Source: Melastoma dodecandrum (taxonomy: Eukaryota; Streptophyta; Magnoliopsida; Myrtales; Melastomataceae). Taken from it: 64,000 bases of DNA. Below are positions 12,868-22,674 of this stretch, one piece after another; the first letter of the stretch is position 1; every line of letters begins with the position of its first letter. The notes below the pieces were generated by a model that was not told where the DNA came from, did not search any database, and saw only the letters and a program-made list of their open reading frames with translations. The translations under genes and the position numbers were made by a program. The stretch covers positions 1,178,001 to 1,242,000 of the forward strand of contig JARUPY010000607.1 of the NCBI GenBank assembly GCA_029817715.1, read 5' to 3'.

Positions 12868-13199
12868 TAAGGAGGACGAAGGCTACGGTTTCGCAGTCGG
12901 AGAAAAGACCATTGCAGATATAGATTTGGGAAGACAATTCGGTTGTTGGTAACAGAGGAGAAGATTGGGGGCTGGTAAGAAAATGAAGATCCGCCATATG
13001 TGGGGCAAAATGCTGTTAAAAAGTTACGGGTTCGGTTTCTCCCTCGCTATCTCGGACTAACAAAAAAAACATGTTCTATGAATACTCTCGATACATCGAA
13101 ATGCTGAGTATACAAGTCCTATAAATATGGCTTGCTCAGGAACATGCGACCGACCTAATAAGTCGATAACATACATTATACCGGAAATCTTCCGCAAGG
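12868..13199. other. Short intergenic, 5' flank of the rhomboid gene
   Basis: This holds the 5' leader and promoter side of the minus-strand rhomboid gene. No motif is clear enough to call. Confidence 0.4.
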
Positions 13200-14100
13200 A
13201 TTGGATTGGAACCTCAAATGAAGGTGATGGATTCGTCGATGATAAGCTATGAAGGACTAGATGATCGGCAGCAACAGATTTTTCTTGACGTAGCGTCGTG
13301 CTTCCCCTATATGAGGAGGAGAAGTCATGCTGCTGCAATGTACATGTGCGTGGCATGTAAGTTTTACCCCACTGAGAGCATCGGTATCCTCGCGAACAAA
13401 TCGCTCGTGAAGATCAGCGACGACGATATCGTCTCGATTCATGAACAACTCCTGGCTGTGGGTAGGGAACTAGTTCGCCAAGAAAGCCCCTTAATTCTTG
13501 GAAATCGCAGCAGACTTTGGAACCCTGAGGGTACTATGAAGCAAAGAGGTAAGATCATCTTCACAAAATACAGGTTGCTTCTATTCCTTTTGATGTTTAT
13601 TTTATACACTCTCTTCATCATTAAGTTCATCATCCTGATCGAGTTGATTTCGACATCCTCCAAGGAAGTCAGAATGTTGTTGCCCTCGATCTAAGAATAA
13701 TAGCAGAGGATGGACTTTTCATGCCAGAGGAATTCGCAAGCTTTCCGAACCTGAGGTACATTCAGTTAGGTTGAGGAAATTTTGTGGGTCTCCCAGTTAA
13801 GGTGGCCTCACTGGCAGAACTGCCCCAGAAGTTGCCTGACAACGAATCTCAAGATGGAGCGCTTGACTGTCCTAGACATACCTGGCCTCAACATTGGACA
13901 TGGATGGGTTCAATCTTTGGTACAGAACAGCTTCTCATATCCAACCCTTGTTTTGGTGTATGAGATTTCTTCATCTCTCCTTGCCTGGTTTTGCCTGAAC
14001 ATGGATGCCTTTTTCTTCTTGCCGCAAATGGCAACCAATCTAAGAGTACTGGAGCTATCCGACTGCATCGTGACTGCGACACGGGATTCATAGTCATGGT
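13200..14100 (+). pseudogene. Relic of a TIR-NBS-LRR (TNL) disease-resistance gene
   Basis: The reading from 13200 to 13548 matches the end of the NB-ARC domain and its linker in TNL immune receptors: ISYEGLDD..QQIFLDVASCF, then LANKSLVKISDDDIVSIHEQL and ELVRQESP..LGNRSRLW. A plausible donor follows at about 13549 (GGTAAG). The next part (about 13665-13890) reads as leucine-rich repeat sequence but has a stop near 13773 and needs a frame change near 13850. There is no TIR domain, P-loop or full LRR upstream or downstream. It is a truncated fragment, not a working receptor. Confidence 0.75.
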
Positions 14101-14331
14101 TGAGGTCAGCAAGAGTGATTTACTCGTGCAAATTACAAGGCATGATCAAGGACTGTTCATCATCATGGGTCTGCCCCATCTCTTTCTCCATGCTACAAAG
14201 ATTTTAAATTTTAATTTGTTTGGTTATTATTTCAAATTCGATTAAGAATTCTTACAAGACTTATCTATTGCGTTTCGCAGATTCGAGGAATTCTATTAAG
14301 ACTTGTACATGATCACTCCACATAAGGATGT
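14101..14331. other. Intergenic between TNL relic and ATS3 gene
   Basis: AT-rich; nothing recognised. Confidence 0.4.
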
Positions 14332-14525
14332 TCACAATTTTATTACAGGAGCCAGAGGAAGAAAGAATTGAATGTGTAGTCCATGACAGACTGTGATAAG
14401 GATGCTACATTGCCGAAGCAGATGAGGACTTTGCAGAAGTGATGCTGCATCCGCAGTAACTGAAGCCAAACCAGACGCCATATGAAACAAAGGTGTTGTA
14501 GTCGAAGGGTACAGATCTCATGTAT
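14332..14525 (-). pseudogene. Partial duplicate of the ATS3 last exon and 3' UTR
   Basis: This block repeats the sequence at about 14528-14727 (end of the ATS3 coding sequence and 3' UTR) in the same orientation, with many substitutions. Shared landmarks are CATGACAGACTGTGAT versus CGTGACAGACTGTGAT, GATGCTACATTGCC and AAGCAGATGAGGACTTTG. It keeps only the tail of the PLAT domain and has no upstream exons, so it is a non-functional tandem copy. Confidence 0.7.
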
Positions 14526-14606
14526 AAGGGCATTCACGATTTTATTACAAGAGCAAGAGGAGTAAAGAACTGAATGCTTTGCCCGTGACAGACTGTGATC
14601 AGGATG

Positions 14607-15406
14607 CTACATTGCCAAAGCAGATGAGGACTTTGTAGAAGTGCTGCTGCCTCCGCAGTAATCGAAGCCGAACCAGACACCATAAGGAACAAAGGTGTCG
14701 TAGTAGAAGGTTATGGATCTCGTGTAATAGCCATAGATGGTTACGGTTTCGGGCATCCAACCATCGTAACCTGACCTGTAGAAGTACACATAACAGACTT
14801 GGTACGTGCAGGGTCCGTAAATCTCAAACTCGTCCGTGGAGCACCTCTCAAATGTTCGGCTCGCCGGGTCGTCGATCCTCGGAACATACACCTGATAATC
14901 CCATGCCAATATCATCAAACTGGACTGATTTGCCTGGCTGAACATGTACATGTCATAAGATTGGGAGCATTACCTGGTTTCCGTAGGCGTCACCAAACGC
15001 AAGACTGATCTCATCCCTCGTGTACACAGGCGAGGAGCAGCTTGTTGTCACGGAAACCGTGTAAGAGCAGCTTCCTGAGTTCTGTGAGATGAAACAAAAC
15101 ACCCCAAATCCTTACAAAGGGCGTGCTTGGCAGAAGAATTCTCAATTCACTCTCTAACGGCGAGAAGCCCAAACACAATACAACGATGCACTCCGAAAGC
15201 AAAACAAAACAAGGCCCCTCCAATCCTCATAGCCAAAGTCAAATTCAACACCCACGAACCCCAGATAGATAGGTTTTCGTTACCTGGGTATGATTAAGCT
15301 TGAAGGATCTGGACTCATGGGGGGGATCCGAGGGCCTGGATACCTCAGAGAGATGCGAGCTCGCTTCGGAGAAAACCAGGAACAACAAAGCAAACCAGAG
15401 CAACAT
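14607..15406 (-). CDS. Embryo-specific protein ATS3-like, secreted PLAT/LH2-domain protein
   Basis: Minus-strand exons are 15284-15406, 14974-15081 and 14607-14891, joining in frame to 171 residues. The first exon encodes a hydrophobic signal peptide (MLLWFALLFLVFSEASS). Exon 2 carries the start of the domain (CSYTVSVTTSCSSP, then YTRDEISLAFGDAYGNQ). Exon 3 carries VYVPRIDDP, TFERCSTDEFEI and RSGYDGWMPETVTIYGY, wording typical of ATS3A/ATS3B. The cysteines characteristic of the family are kept. ATS3 was named from seed-embryo expression in Arabidopsis; its biochemical role is not established. The exon 2 acceptor was chosen at 15082 because the alternative at 15075 shifts into a stop. The gene appears intact. 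Confidence 0.88.
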
Positions 15407-18400
15407 GCTCTGTTCTTTCACCATCCCTCTGTATGTTTCTTTCTCTTTTTTTTTCTGTTGTTAAAGAGAACAAAAAAGGTTCATTCATTCATGGAGAAGA
15501 TTCCAAGAAACATTATGAATCCCCCCTCCTCCATATTCAAAAACCCATAATTTAATATAAATTTTATTATTAGATAGTCAATCATAGAGTGCGGGTCCAA
15601 ATTTGCTCCTCAGAAAAGTTGTTGGCATCCACTTTTAGGAATATGCCTGTAAAGCATGAGTCGGCCTTAGTTGACTGAAACTGGATAAGATATGAATTTC
15701 AATTTTCCATATCACAAGAACAACAACATTTGATTCAGCCAAATTTGGGATAAACGATTGTGAGGTTCGGGTCACAATTAGGGTCATCTTTGTCAGACGA
15801 GAACCGATGTTTGGATCGATTACACTGCTGTCGAGTAGCTAGCCATTTCGGGCTTCGATGAGGGCAAGATCCATCGTCACAGCTGTCGTTCCAGTTGAAG
15901 TAGCATCCGCTCGAGGCAAGATCTTGTCGAAGTACGGACAAGGCGAAGTTCAATCAAGGCCCGGTCGAAGGAAGTGGCGGTCGAAGGAAGAATTTCAGTC
16001 GAAGTTCCAGACTTAGCCAATTTTAAGTCAAAATTTTAAACTTAGACAAATTTTAGTTGAAGTTCCAGAATTAGCCAATTTTCAGTCGAAGTTCCAAGAC
16101 TTAGTCAATTTTCAGTCGAAGTTCTACCAAGACTTAGTCAAATATGTTAAGTGTGCAATTGGTTTTAATTTACGTCTAACGGTTACGATAGCGCTTGTGT
16201 TAGCGGTTATTGCTAAGATAAGATCAAGTGTTAGTATAAATATGGGGTTAGTATCTTATAATAACACACATGACAATCATTCAAAGATCCCGAAAGGCTT
16301 CTTGGTTGTCTCCTTATACTTTGTTTTCAAGAAATGGAAGTGTGTGTTTTCTTTCCTGTATTCTTGTTCTTTACTCTACTGTCTGTTTGAAAAGTCTTGG
16401 TGACTATATCTGTTTAGAACCTTTTAGTCATCGTTATATCGTGACGTGTTTTGTCCGAAAATAGTAGCGACACAGAAAAGTCGAGCACAACAATATTTTC
16501 TTGAAAGTAGAGGGAAAAGAAACAAGGATCAGACAAATGTTCATCGAATCACAAAAGAATTTATTCCAATATGATACAAAATCAAGGCATCTGAGGAAGA
16601 ATGAAACGATGTTTAGTTAACAAGAAGGGAAGTATAACTAATGCTTACCCTTATGTCATTGTCCTGATTAACATGTGACTAGAGCCTAAAAAATGATTTT
16701 GTCGCGCTTTCCTGCCTTGGTTCGTTGGTTTGTTCTACTATCGCTACTTCAGCAAATTCGACGAGTTGTGGTTTTTAGACCACCGAACATTGTTTCACTC
16801 TAGGGTGAAGCAATTCCTTTAGGTATTCTCTCCGGCTCGAAGGTAGTATGGAGACAATAACTCTTACGTTAAATGGCTCCGAAAGTACTACCTTCAAGTT
16901 CTTTAACATAGAGAACATTAATAATATCTTTTGTAATTAACTTATGATGAGAATATGGTACCACTTTTTTTTTTAACTCATAATACTTTGATATTAGAAA
17001 CATATATGATCTTAAAGTTTAATGACGAACCTCGAGGTGCTTCATATTTCTGGTGGTTTTTTCAACATGGAAAAAAGGTAATAGGGTTTATCCAAGAGAG
17101 AATTGAGGATGTGGCCGCAACTAAACATTTCATCTTCCTTTCTTTTCTTTTTTTTTTTACCCACAACTATTAGATCGTCCTTGTTTGAAGTGAGGTATCC
17201 AACGTCACGTCCAAATCAAGCACATATGTAATCTCTGGGGCCTTTAGTAGTAACATCATCTTGTGCCTTAAATAAATATGTTGACACTAAGAAGAGACAC
17301 TTCATTTTTTTAACATTCATATCCAAACAAGCAGACATGATTCTTTATAAAACAATTCTTTAAAGACAAAGAGTCGCCGTTGTTTGCCACAAGGTACAAA
17401 CTTCAAACACAAAGGGCTACGTTTCGTTGATGATAATCGTATCCAACTCCCAATAACTACCTTTAATTATTTCTCATAGAATCATGTACTCCTTTTATGT
17501 AGAAATGAATTGGGTCCATAGAAGAAAGTCCACAGTAAATTTTAACTCAAAAGGCAACATCGAAACTCATCCATGTGTGCTTTAAATTGCAGTTGAAGAA
17601 AGATGGTACAATCAATATATAACCACTCCTTACTTTAGAAAATGTTCGTGGAAAAGAGACGAGGATGATGATATTTATTTTTACAACAATAATGGAATCA
17701 CACCTAATTCTTACAGCAGAAATTCAATTCCAATTCCATCAAAGTCGTCCTTTCATGCCAACCTCTCCGTTTCTCCTTTAGGTTTATCTCTCAACATTTT
17801 TTTAATTAGCTACATGTTGCTTAGGGTTGCCCTTTGTTTTGAATTCGAAGCCATATTTTCTTCGAGCTTATATATAGCATGGAATGTTTGAGATCGATTT
17901 CTGGCCGCTTTCGAAGACGTCATGTGGCAGGTGATGTTCGGAATCGGGAGGGGAGCGTCTAGGTGTGATCAACATGTGACGTTGTTTGTTTTTCGTGTTT
18001 GGGGGATCTGGATTCATTATTTGTCACTTAATTCCATTGTACCGCAAGGTTATCCGGCATGGTGCCATGCCGCCGTGGACGTCGAGTTGGAGATTTTTCA
18101 TTTAGGGTTGTCCTTGTTTTCCAAAGGGCACCGGCCATGGAATCGATCTTCAGTTTTCAATACCCTATCAATCGTCCCAGCGATATTAATAACATAGTAC
18201 ACATGAGAATGATTGGACGATCAAGAGATGCACAGTAAATTCGTACTGCAGGAAAATTCAAAATGACACCGTAAACACACAATGGTATATTTAAGTTCTG
18301 AATGTTATCGACGGGGATCGTGATGGGAAATGATACGACCCGAGTGTTTCCACCGATGTCGAACAGCATGAGTTTATCCTCTGTTGCTTCGCGTCGCGAC

Positions 18401-18475
18401 TTCTCGGCTGGAGTCGTGTGGGATAAAAATTGTAATGATAAAAATGGAAGTCTTACGCTAATTATGCAGATACGA
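15407..18475. other. Gene-poor AT-rich stretch of about 3 kb
   Basis: Apart from a short repeat array near 16000, this holds only AT-rich DNA with small chance open readings. No protein family, tRNA or transposon end is recognised. Its start includes the 5' flank of the ATS3 gene; its end is the 3' flank of the SHN-type gene. Confidence 0.5.
15985..16142. repeat. Short tandem repeat, ~35-bp unit, about four to five copies
   Basis: The core 'GTCGAAGTTCCAGACTTAG' followed by 'CCAATTTT(C/A)A' recurs with small changes (GAATTAG, AAGACTTAGTC, CCAAGACTTAGTC). Earlier sequence (15900-15990) has the related 'GGTCGAAGGAAG' stretch. The copies are imperfect, so this is a decayed minisatellite. Confidence 0.6.
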
Positions 18476-19259
18476 TTAGTTCCTGTTGAGTAGTTCTTCT
18501 ATCATCTGAAGTGCGATCTTCTCCTCTTCTCTTAATCCGCTCCCGACATCACATTTGCAATCTGTCTTGACGTTCTCCGATGGCAACTCGCCGTCTGTGA
18601 CCGGACCCTCCACGACTCCTTCGCCTGTCCCGCTACTGCCGCTGCCGTTCGACTTCCCATCAAGCTCTACTGTCATGACCCAGTTCGACTCGGAGCGGTT
18701 CCCTGCCCCCTTCTGCCACACCCCAATATGCGAGCTCTGATTGTCGAGCCTAAGGCAAGTCAGCGACGGTGACGGCGCCTTGCTGCATTTCCTCAGCTTC
18801 GCATTCAGTATCGCCGATAGCGACGGCGAAGACGAAGATCCATCGGCGGCCTTCTCGCGTCCTTGCTGGTCAGGAGCCGCGACGGGGAAGTTGGTCTTGG
18901 CGTTGCGGCCGGACATGAGGACGGCGGCCTCGTCGTAGGCCCGTGCTGCCTCCTCCGCGGTGTTGAACGTCCCAAGCCAAACCCTCCTCTTCCTAATACA
19001 AAAAAAAAAAAAAAAGAAAAGAGCGAAATACATTAAGGAGGAGGCTTTTCATGGAACACAGGACTGAAACCGACGATGTCGGGAGAAGAAAAGTAGGGAA
19101 TGGGCGAAGTGGGGTAGGAAGGATAGAAAGGTTAAAAGGGGGTAAGTACAGCAGAGGGTGTCGAATCTCGGAGACCCAAGAACCCAAATTGCGTTGTCTG
19201 ACACCCCTGAACTTCTTCCCCTTGCTGTCAGAATGGTGTTGTTGTTCGGTTCGTCCCAT
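18476..19259 (-). CDS. AP2/ERF transcription factor of the SHINE/WIN (cuticle regulator) type
   Basis: Minus-strand exons are 19150-19259 and 18476-18992, in phase, giving 208 residues. An AP2 domain spans about residues 17-75: [22 protein letters not shown] in exon 1 and [23 protein letters not shown] in exon 2. The intron splits the domain at the usual SHN position. Outside the domain are the clade markers: [41 protein letters not shown] and the C-terminal [23 protein letters not shown]1 proteins activate cutin and wax genes in epidermis; that role is transferred from the clade. The variable acidic middle is somewhat long, and the N-terminus has about ten extra residues before KKFRGV. The gene looks intact. 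Confidence 0.9.
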
Positions 19260-20880
19260 GCCGTGGTTTGTGGTGTGTGTTCTGTTAATTTTGTGTCAGA
19301 GGAGACTGTCAGGGAGAGGAGAGTGGGGTTAATTTATGGGAAGTCTGAGGAAAAAGACAAAAAAATAAAGTAAGATTACGTGGAAATTTGAGTAAAAATA
19401 AATAAATAATATATCAATTGAAGGACTTAAATTTGGGCCAATGACAACTTAGTTCGTCTGATTTTCTCGTTGCTTTCACGTTGATTTTGATTTATTTAGA
19501 AAACAAAAAACAAAGCTTTAATAACAGAAAAGAGAATAATATTAAAGATTTTTTATTTTATGATTTTGATGGTCTGAAGCTTTAATAGTTAATAATGATG
19601 TGAAGAATACACAAATTAGACGATGGGATGGGTTAATTGTGGGACTGCTGCTATGAATTAGTCGGGTGTCTCTGGAGGCCTATATTTTGCCTCTGCAACT
19701 TCGTTTAAACCATGACAAAATAATTTTTTTATTTAGGAGACTACGAGTTCTTAAAAAGGGCAGATCAAAGAAAGCTCTACCAACACTTCCACATCAAAGA
19801 TAATAGTAGTTATACATTACACATTAGGGAAGTCCATTTTCTTCTCGTAAAGTTTTTTACTCGACCGATTCAAAATTTTATCATTTAATAGAATTTCACT
19901 TTTCTCTGCCCATTTTGGTAGAAACTGTAATGCCGTCTTACTATATTGCGAACGGATGCATGTTTTTTTTTTAATTATTAAGAAAATGGATAGAGAATAT
20001 CTTCATGAACCAAACGCCTGTTGTTGCTTACTTTCGTGTCATTGTGAAATACTTTCTAAGGAACTTTGCCCAAAATTTACGGATGATAATCATATTGTTG
20101 CAGCCCCAAGGATAATCTCCGAAAGCGACTAGGATTGTATCGAGTGGCTGCGCTCCTTTACTGGTCGAACTTCAAGCTATTCGATCCCCTTGTAGTTTCT
20201 GTGTTTTATTGAATTTGTTCGAGATTTATGAAACCTAATCCAGAGGCAAGAGTTAGATGAACATATTTGGTCTTAGACTGAGCTCCAATTATAGTCGGGT
20301 TAAATAGAATCAACAGGGAGTTCGAGTTTGAGTATTATTTTCCCAGTTATTAGAATCCTTCGCTCTTGTTGCCCCAACTAGCGGTCGATTTAGGAAACGA
20401 CGCCATATTTGGATATCTTGCAGAGGAAATGACTCAATCATGTGCCGCCGCTGTGATGTGGTTCTGGGAGAGGCGTATTGATGTCGAAGGAAGGAAGAAC
20501 GATGTTGGAGGAAAATAAAATTAAATGCAGGAATAAGATATTCTAATTTCCACCGCAAAAGTACTACCTTGCTCTCTGTACCAGCTATAACCCGGCTCAA
20601 TTTGCATCACACACCTAAACTAACAAATCCCCTACCGTTTGTTGTTGTTTATATTTCGTGTTCCAGAAACATGTGAGGATGACGACTTATGTCCTGTATT
20701 CCAACCCCTCGAAAACAATAATTTTAAAGGAGGACCTTAAATGGCTAGGGCTCGTTTCTTTCGGTTTAACATGACGTCTACAAGCCAAACCCCCTGTTCG
20801 AACGACGGAATAGGATCAAGTCTCACAAGTGATGATTCCAAATCCGATGATACTATTGGTTAGACTCAATCCATCGATAC
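19260..20880. other. Intergenic, promoter side of the SHN-type gene
   Basis: AT-rich sequence upstream of the minus-strand ERF gene, running up to the Athila insertion site. No gene, repeat array or RNA is recognised. Confidence 0.45.
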
Positions 20881-21102
20881 GAGTGTGATAACTTTACGAA
20901 AGTAGAGTTATATGATCACATTTGTGCCTTGATTTGAGTTAGTTCCGTCGTTTTAAGTGTTTAGATTGGTTGTTTCAAGCTGAATTGTGTTACCTCACGT
21001 TCGTTATTGTTCGTGTAGGGAATTGAAGATGAAATGAGGAACAACGAAGAGAGGAAGGAATAGTTGTGAGAAGGAAGCGAGGAGCGCAACCACAGAGACC
21101 TT

Positions 21103-21258
21103 CGCAGCTGCGGAGAGTCTCGACGCAGCTGCGGGTAAGAGGAAGTTCGCAACCACAGAGACTTTCGCAGCTGCGGAAGATTTCCTCGCAGCTGCGGAGA
21201 AGCAAAGGGAGCAACCTCAGAGACTTCTGCAGCTGCGGAAGATTTCCTCACAGCTGCG
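21103..21258. repeat. Three paired-palindrome modules in the 5' LTR
   Basis: The palindrome CGCAGCTGCG (or a copy with one to two changes) occurs at 21103-21112/21124-21133, 21166-21175/21187-21196 and 21228-21237/21249-21258. In every pair the spacer is exactly 11 bp, so centres are 21 bp apart. The modules repeat every 62-63 bp. The third pair has slightly mutated palindromes (TGCAGCTGCG and CACAGCTGCG). Confidence 0.9.
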
Positions 21259-21338
21259 AAGAACCAGAAGATTTCCTCCCCTCCGAATTCCTAGATTTTC
21301 TCTTTATTTCTATTTAGGTCCTTTAGATTATTCCCTAG

Positions 21339-21346
21339 TATAAATA
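21339..21346 (+). promoter_or_regulatory. Likely TATA box of the LTR promoter
   Basis: TATAAATA lies about 80 bp after the paired-palindrome array and is the best TATA match in the LTR. The same sequence is at 31558-31565 in the 3' LTR. Transcription would be expected to start about 30 bp downstream. Confidence 0.6.
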
Positions 21347-21972
21347 CTCAAACTTAAGGTTTACTATGGTTGAAGATAGAGTGGTGGGAATTGGTTTTTC
21401 TTTGACGGCGAAAAGCTCGTGACAGGAGATTGGTGCCGGCGGAGAATTGCAAATTCTTTTCCTTTTGCTTTTAGATTTCAATTATGCTTTCATCTTTGAT
21501 TTGGCTTTCGTGTTGCATCGCTATGAACTAATTTCTTTGTTCTAGGACGACGATGGAACCTCGTGTTCTTTTGTAATTGTTGAACCTTTCTTATTATGAA
21601 TTGAATTTCCGTTGGTTGTTTATCCAATCCCGTGTTTAATGCGTATTAGCAGCCTGATCAACTGTTAATATTGATTCGATCACCTAGGGAGACACGAGAG
21701 GGTAGTCTGGGTCAGATCGGGATTAGGATAACCTAAGGAACCTTCGAGTCGAGAGACCGGGTTTTAGTGTGAGAGTAGAAATACCGTGCACCATGGGTAA
21801 TCAAAGTAGGGTTAAATCGTAAAGGGCCTCCACTAGTTCTTTGCCTAGACATAGAGTAGAGAATTTGATACATGGGGGTACGTTCCCGGATATCCGAGAG
21901 GGTTATGGGGAGAGATTAGCGGCCTACAGTTAACAACCGATGAAATTCAATAGTTATAAGAAGAGGGGATAT

Positions 21973-22320
21973 TTGGAAGATCAACCTGCATACAAGTTCA
22001 TGTCGCCAGGTAGACAACATATGGAGGAAGATCATCCTCAAAGGACCATGCTAAAGAGGAGCATGAAGATGAGGAGGTGCCACGGATATACGAGGACCCC
22101 GTATTTGACGATAAGGGCCATGAAGTGCGAGAAGACATGCTCATCTCGTAAGTTGCCCATATTGATGCCGATTACGACACAACTTACTTCGAGGTTGGGT
22201 CCAGTTCGACCCCGGGAGCTCCGATTAAAGGGACGAGAGAATTCGGGTAAGTCCTTTGATGTTCGATTGATTTAAACTCTCGTAACTCAACTAATATAAG
22301 TTTTTTAGGTACGACCATTT
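21973..22320. other. 348-bp block present only in the 5' LTR
   Basis: After GGGGATAT the 5' LTR has 348 bp that in the 3' LTR is replaced by eight bases (32192-32199, GAGAGCAT); both then continue AAGTCATGAGG. One frame reads as an acidic, coding-like stretch (EEHEDEEVPRIYEDPVFDD), vaguely like the linker between gag and protease of other Ty3 elements. Its origin is not established. No target duplication is seen at its edges. Confidence 0.75.
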
Positions 22321-22566
22321 AAGTCATGAGGGGAAATCGGTAGTCCTAGATCTTTCATTTTTATTGGTAATTCGATTCACTTTGCTGTTAGTTTAACTTC
22401 TCATCACTTAATTTGTTCACTTGACCTTGAATTTGGTTATCGAATTTGACGTTATAAGACCTAATTGATACTGATTCTCTGTGGGATCGACCCTTGCTTG
22501 CCCTTACTACTTAGTTTGTGTGAACGAGGATTTATTTTTGTTGCGTTGACGACGCGCATCAAATTT

Positions 22567-22584
22567 TGGCGCCGCTGCCGGGGA
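22567..22584 (+). other. Primer-binding site, tRNA-Asp type
   Basis: TGGCGCCGCTGCCGGGGA starts five bases after the 5' LTR end. It is the Athila-type site complementary to the 3' end of tRNA-Asp, apparently with one change from the TGGCGCCGTTGCCGGGGA form. It primes minus-strand DNA synthesis. Confidence 0.85.
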
Positions 22585-22674
22585 GTCAGTTTTCTTTTAG
22601 TTGTCTTTTACCTCTATTTTCGATAACTGTTTGACGTTCAAGTTTTTGTTTTTTCTCTTTATATATTTCAGTTT

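Larger units (their letters stand above)
20886..22561 (+). repeat. 5' LTR of the Athila element (1676 bp)
   Basis: It begins TGATAACTTTACG and ends GACGCGCATCA. It is 339 bp longer than the 3' LTR because of a block at 21973-22320. It carries three pairs of the palindrome CGCAGCTGCG upstream of a TATA box. Confidence 0.93.

Noticed and set aside
20884..20890. Athila LTR start at 20884 (TGTGATAAC)
   Set aside because: That border gives no matching target duplication; starting at 20886 (TGATAAC) gives GAGTG on both sides.
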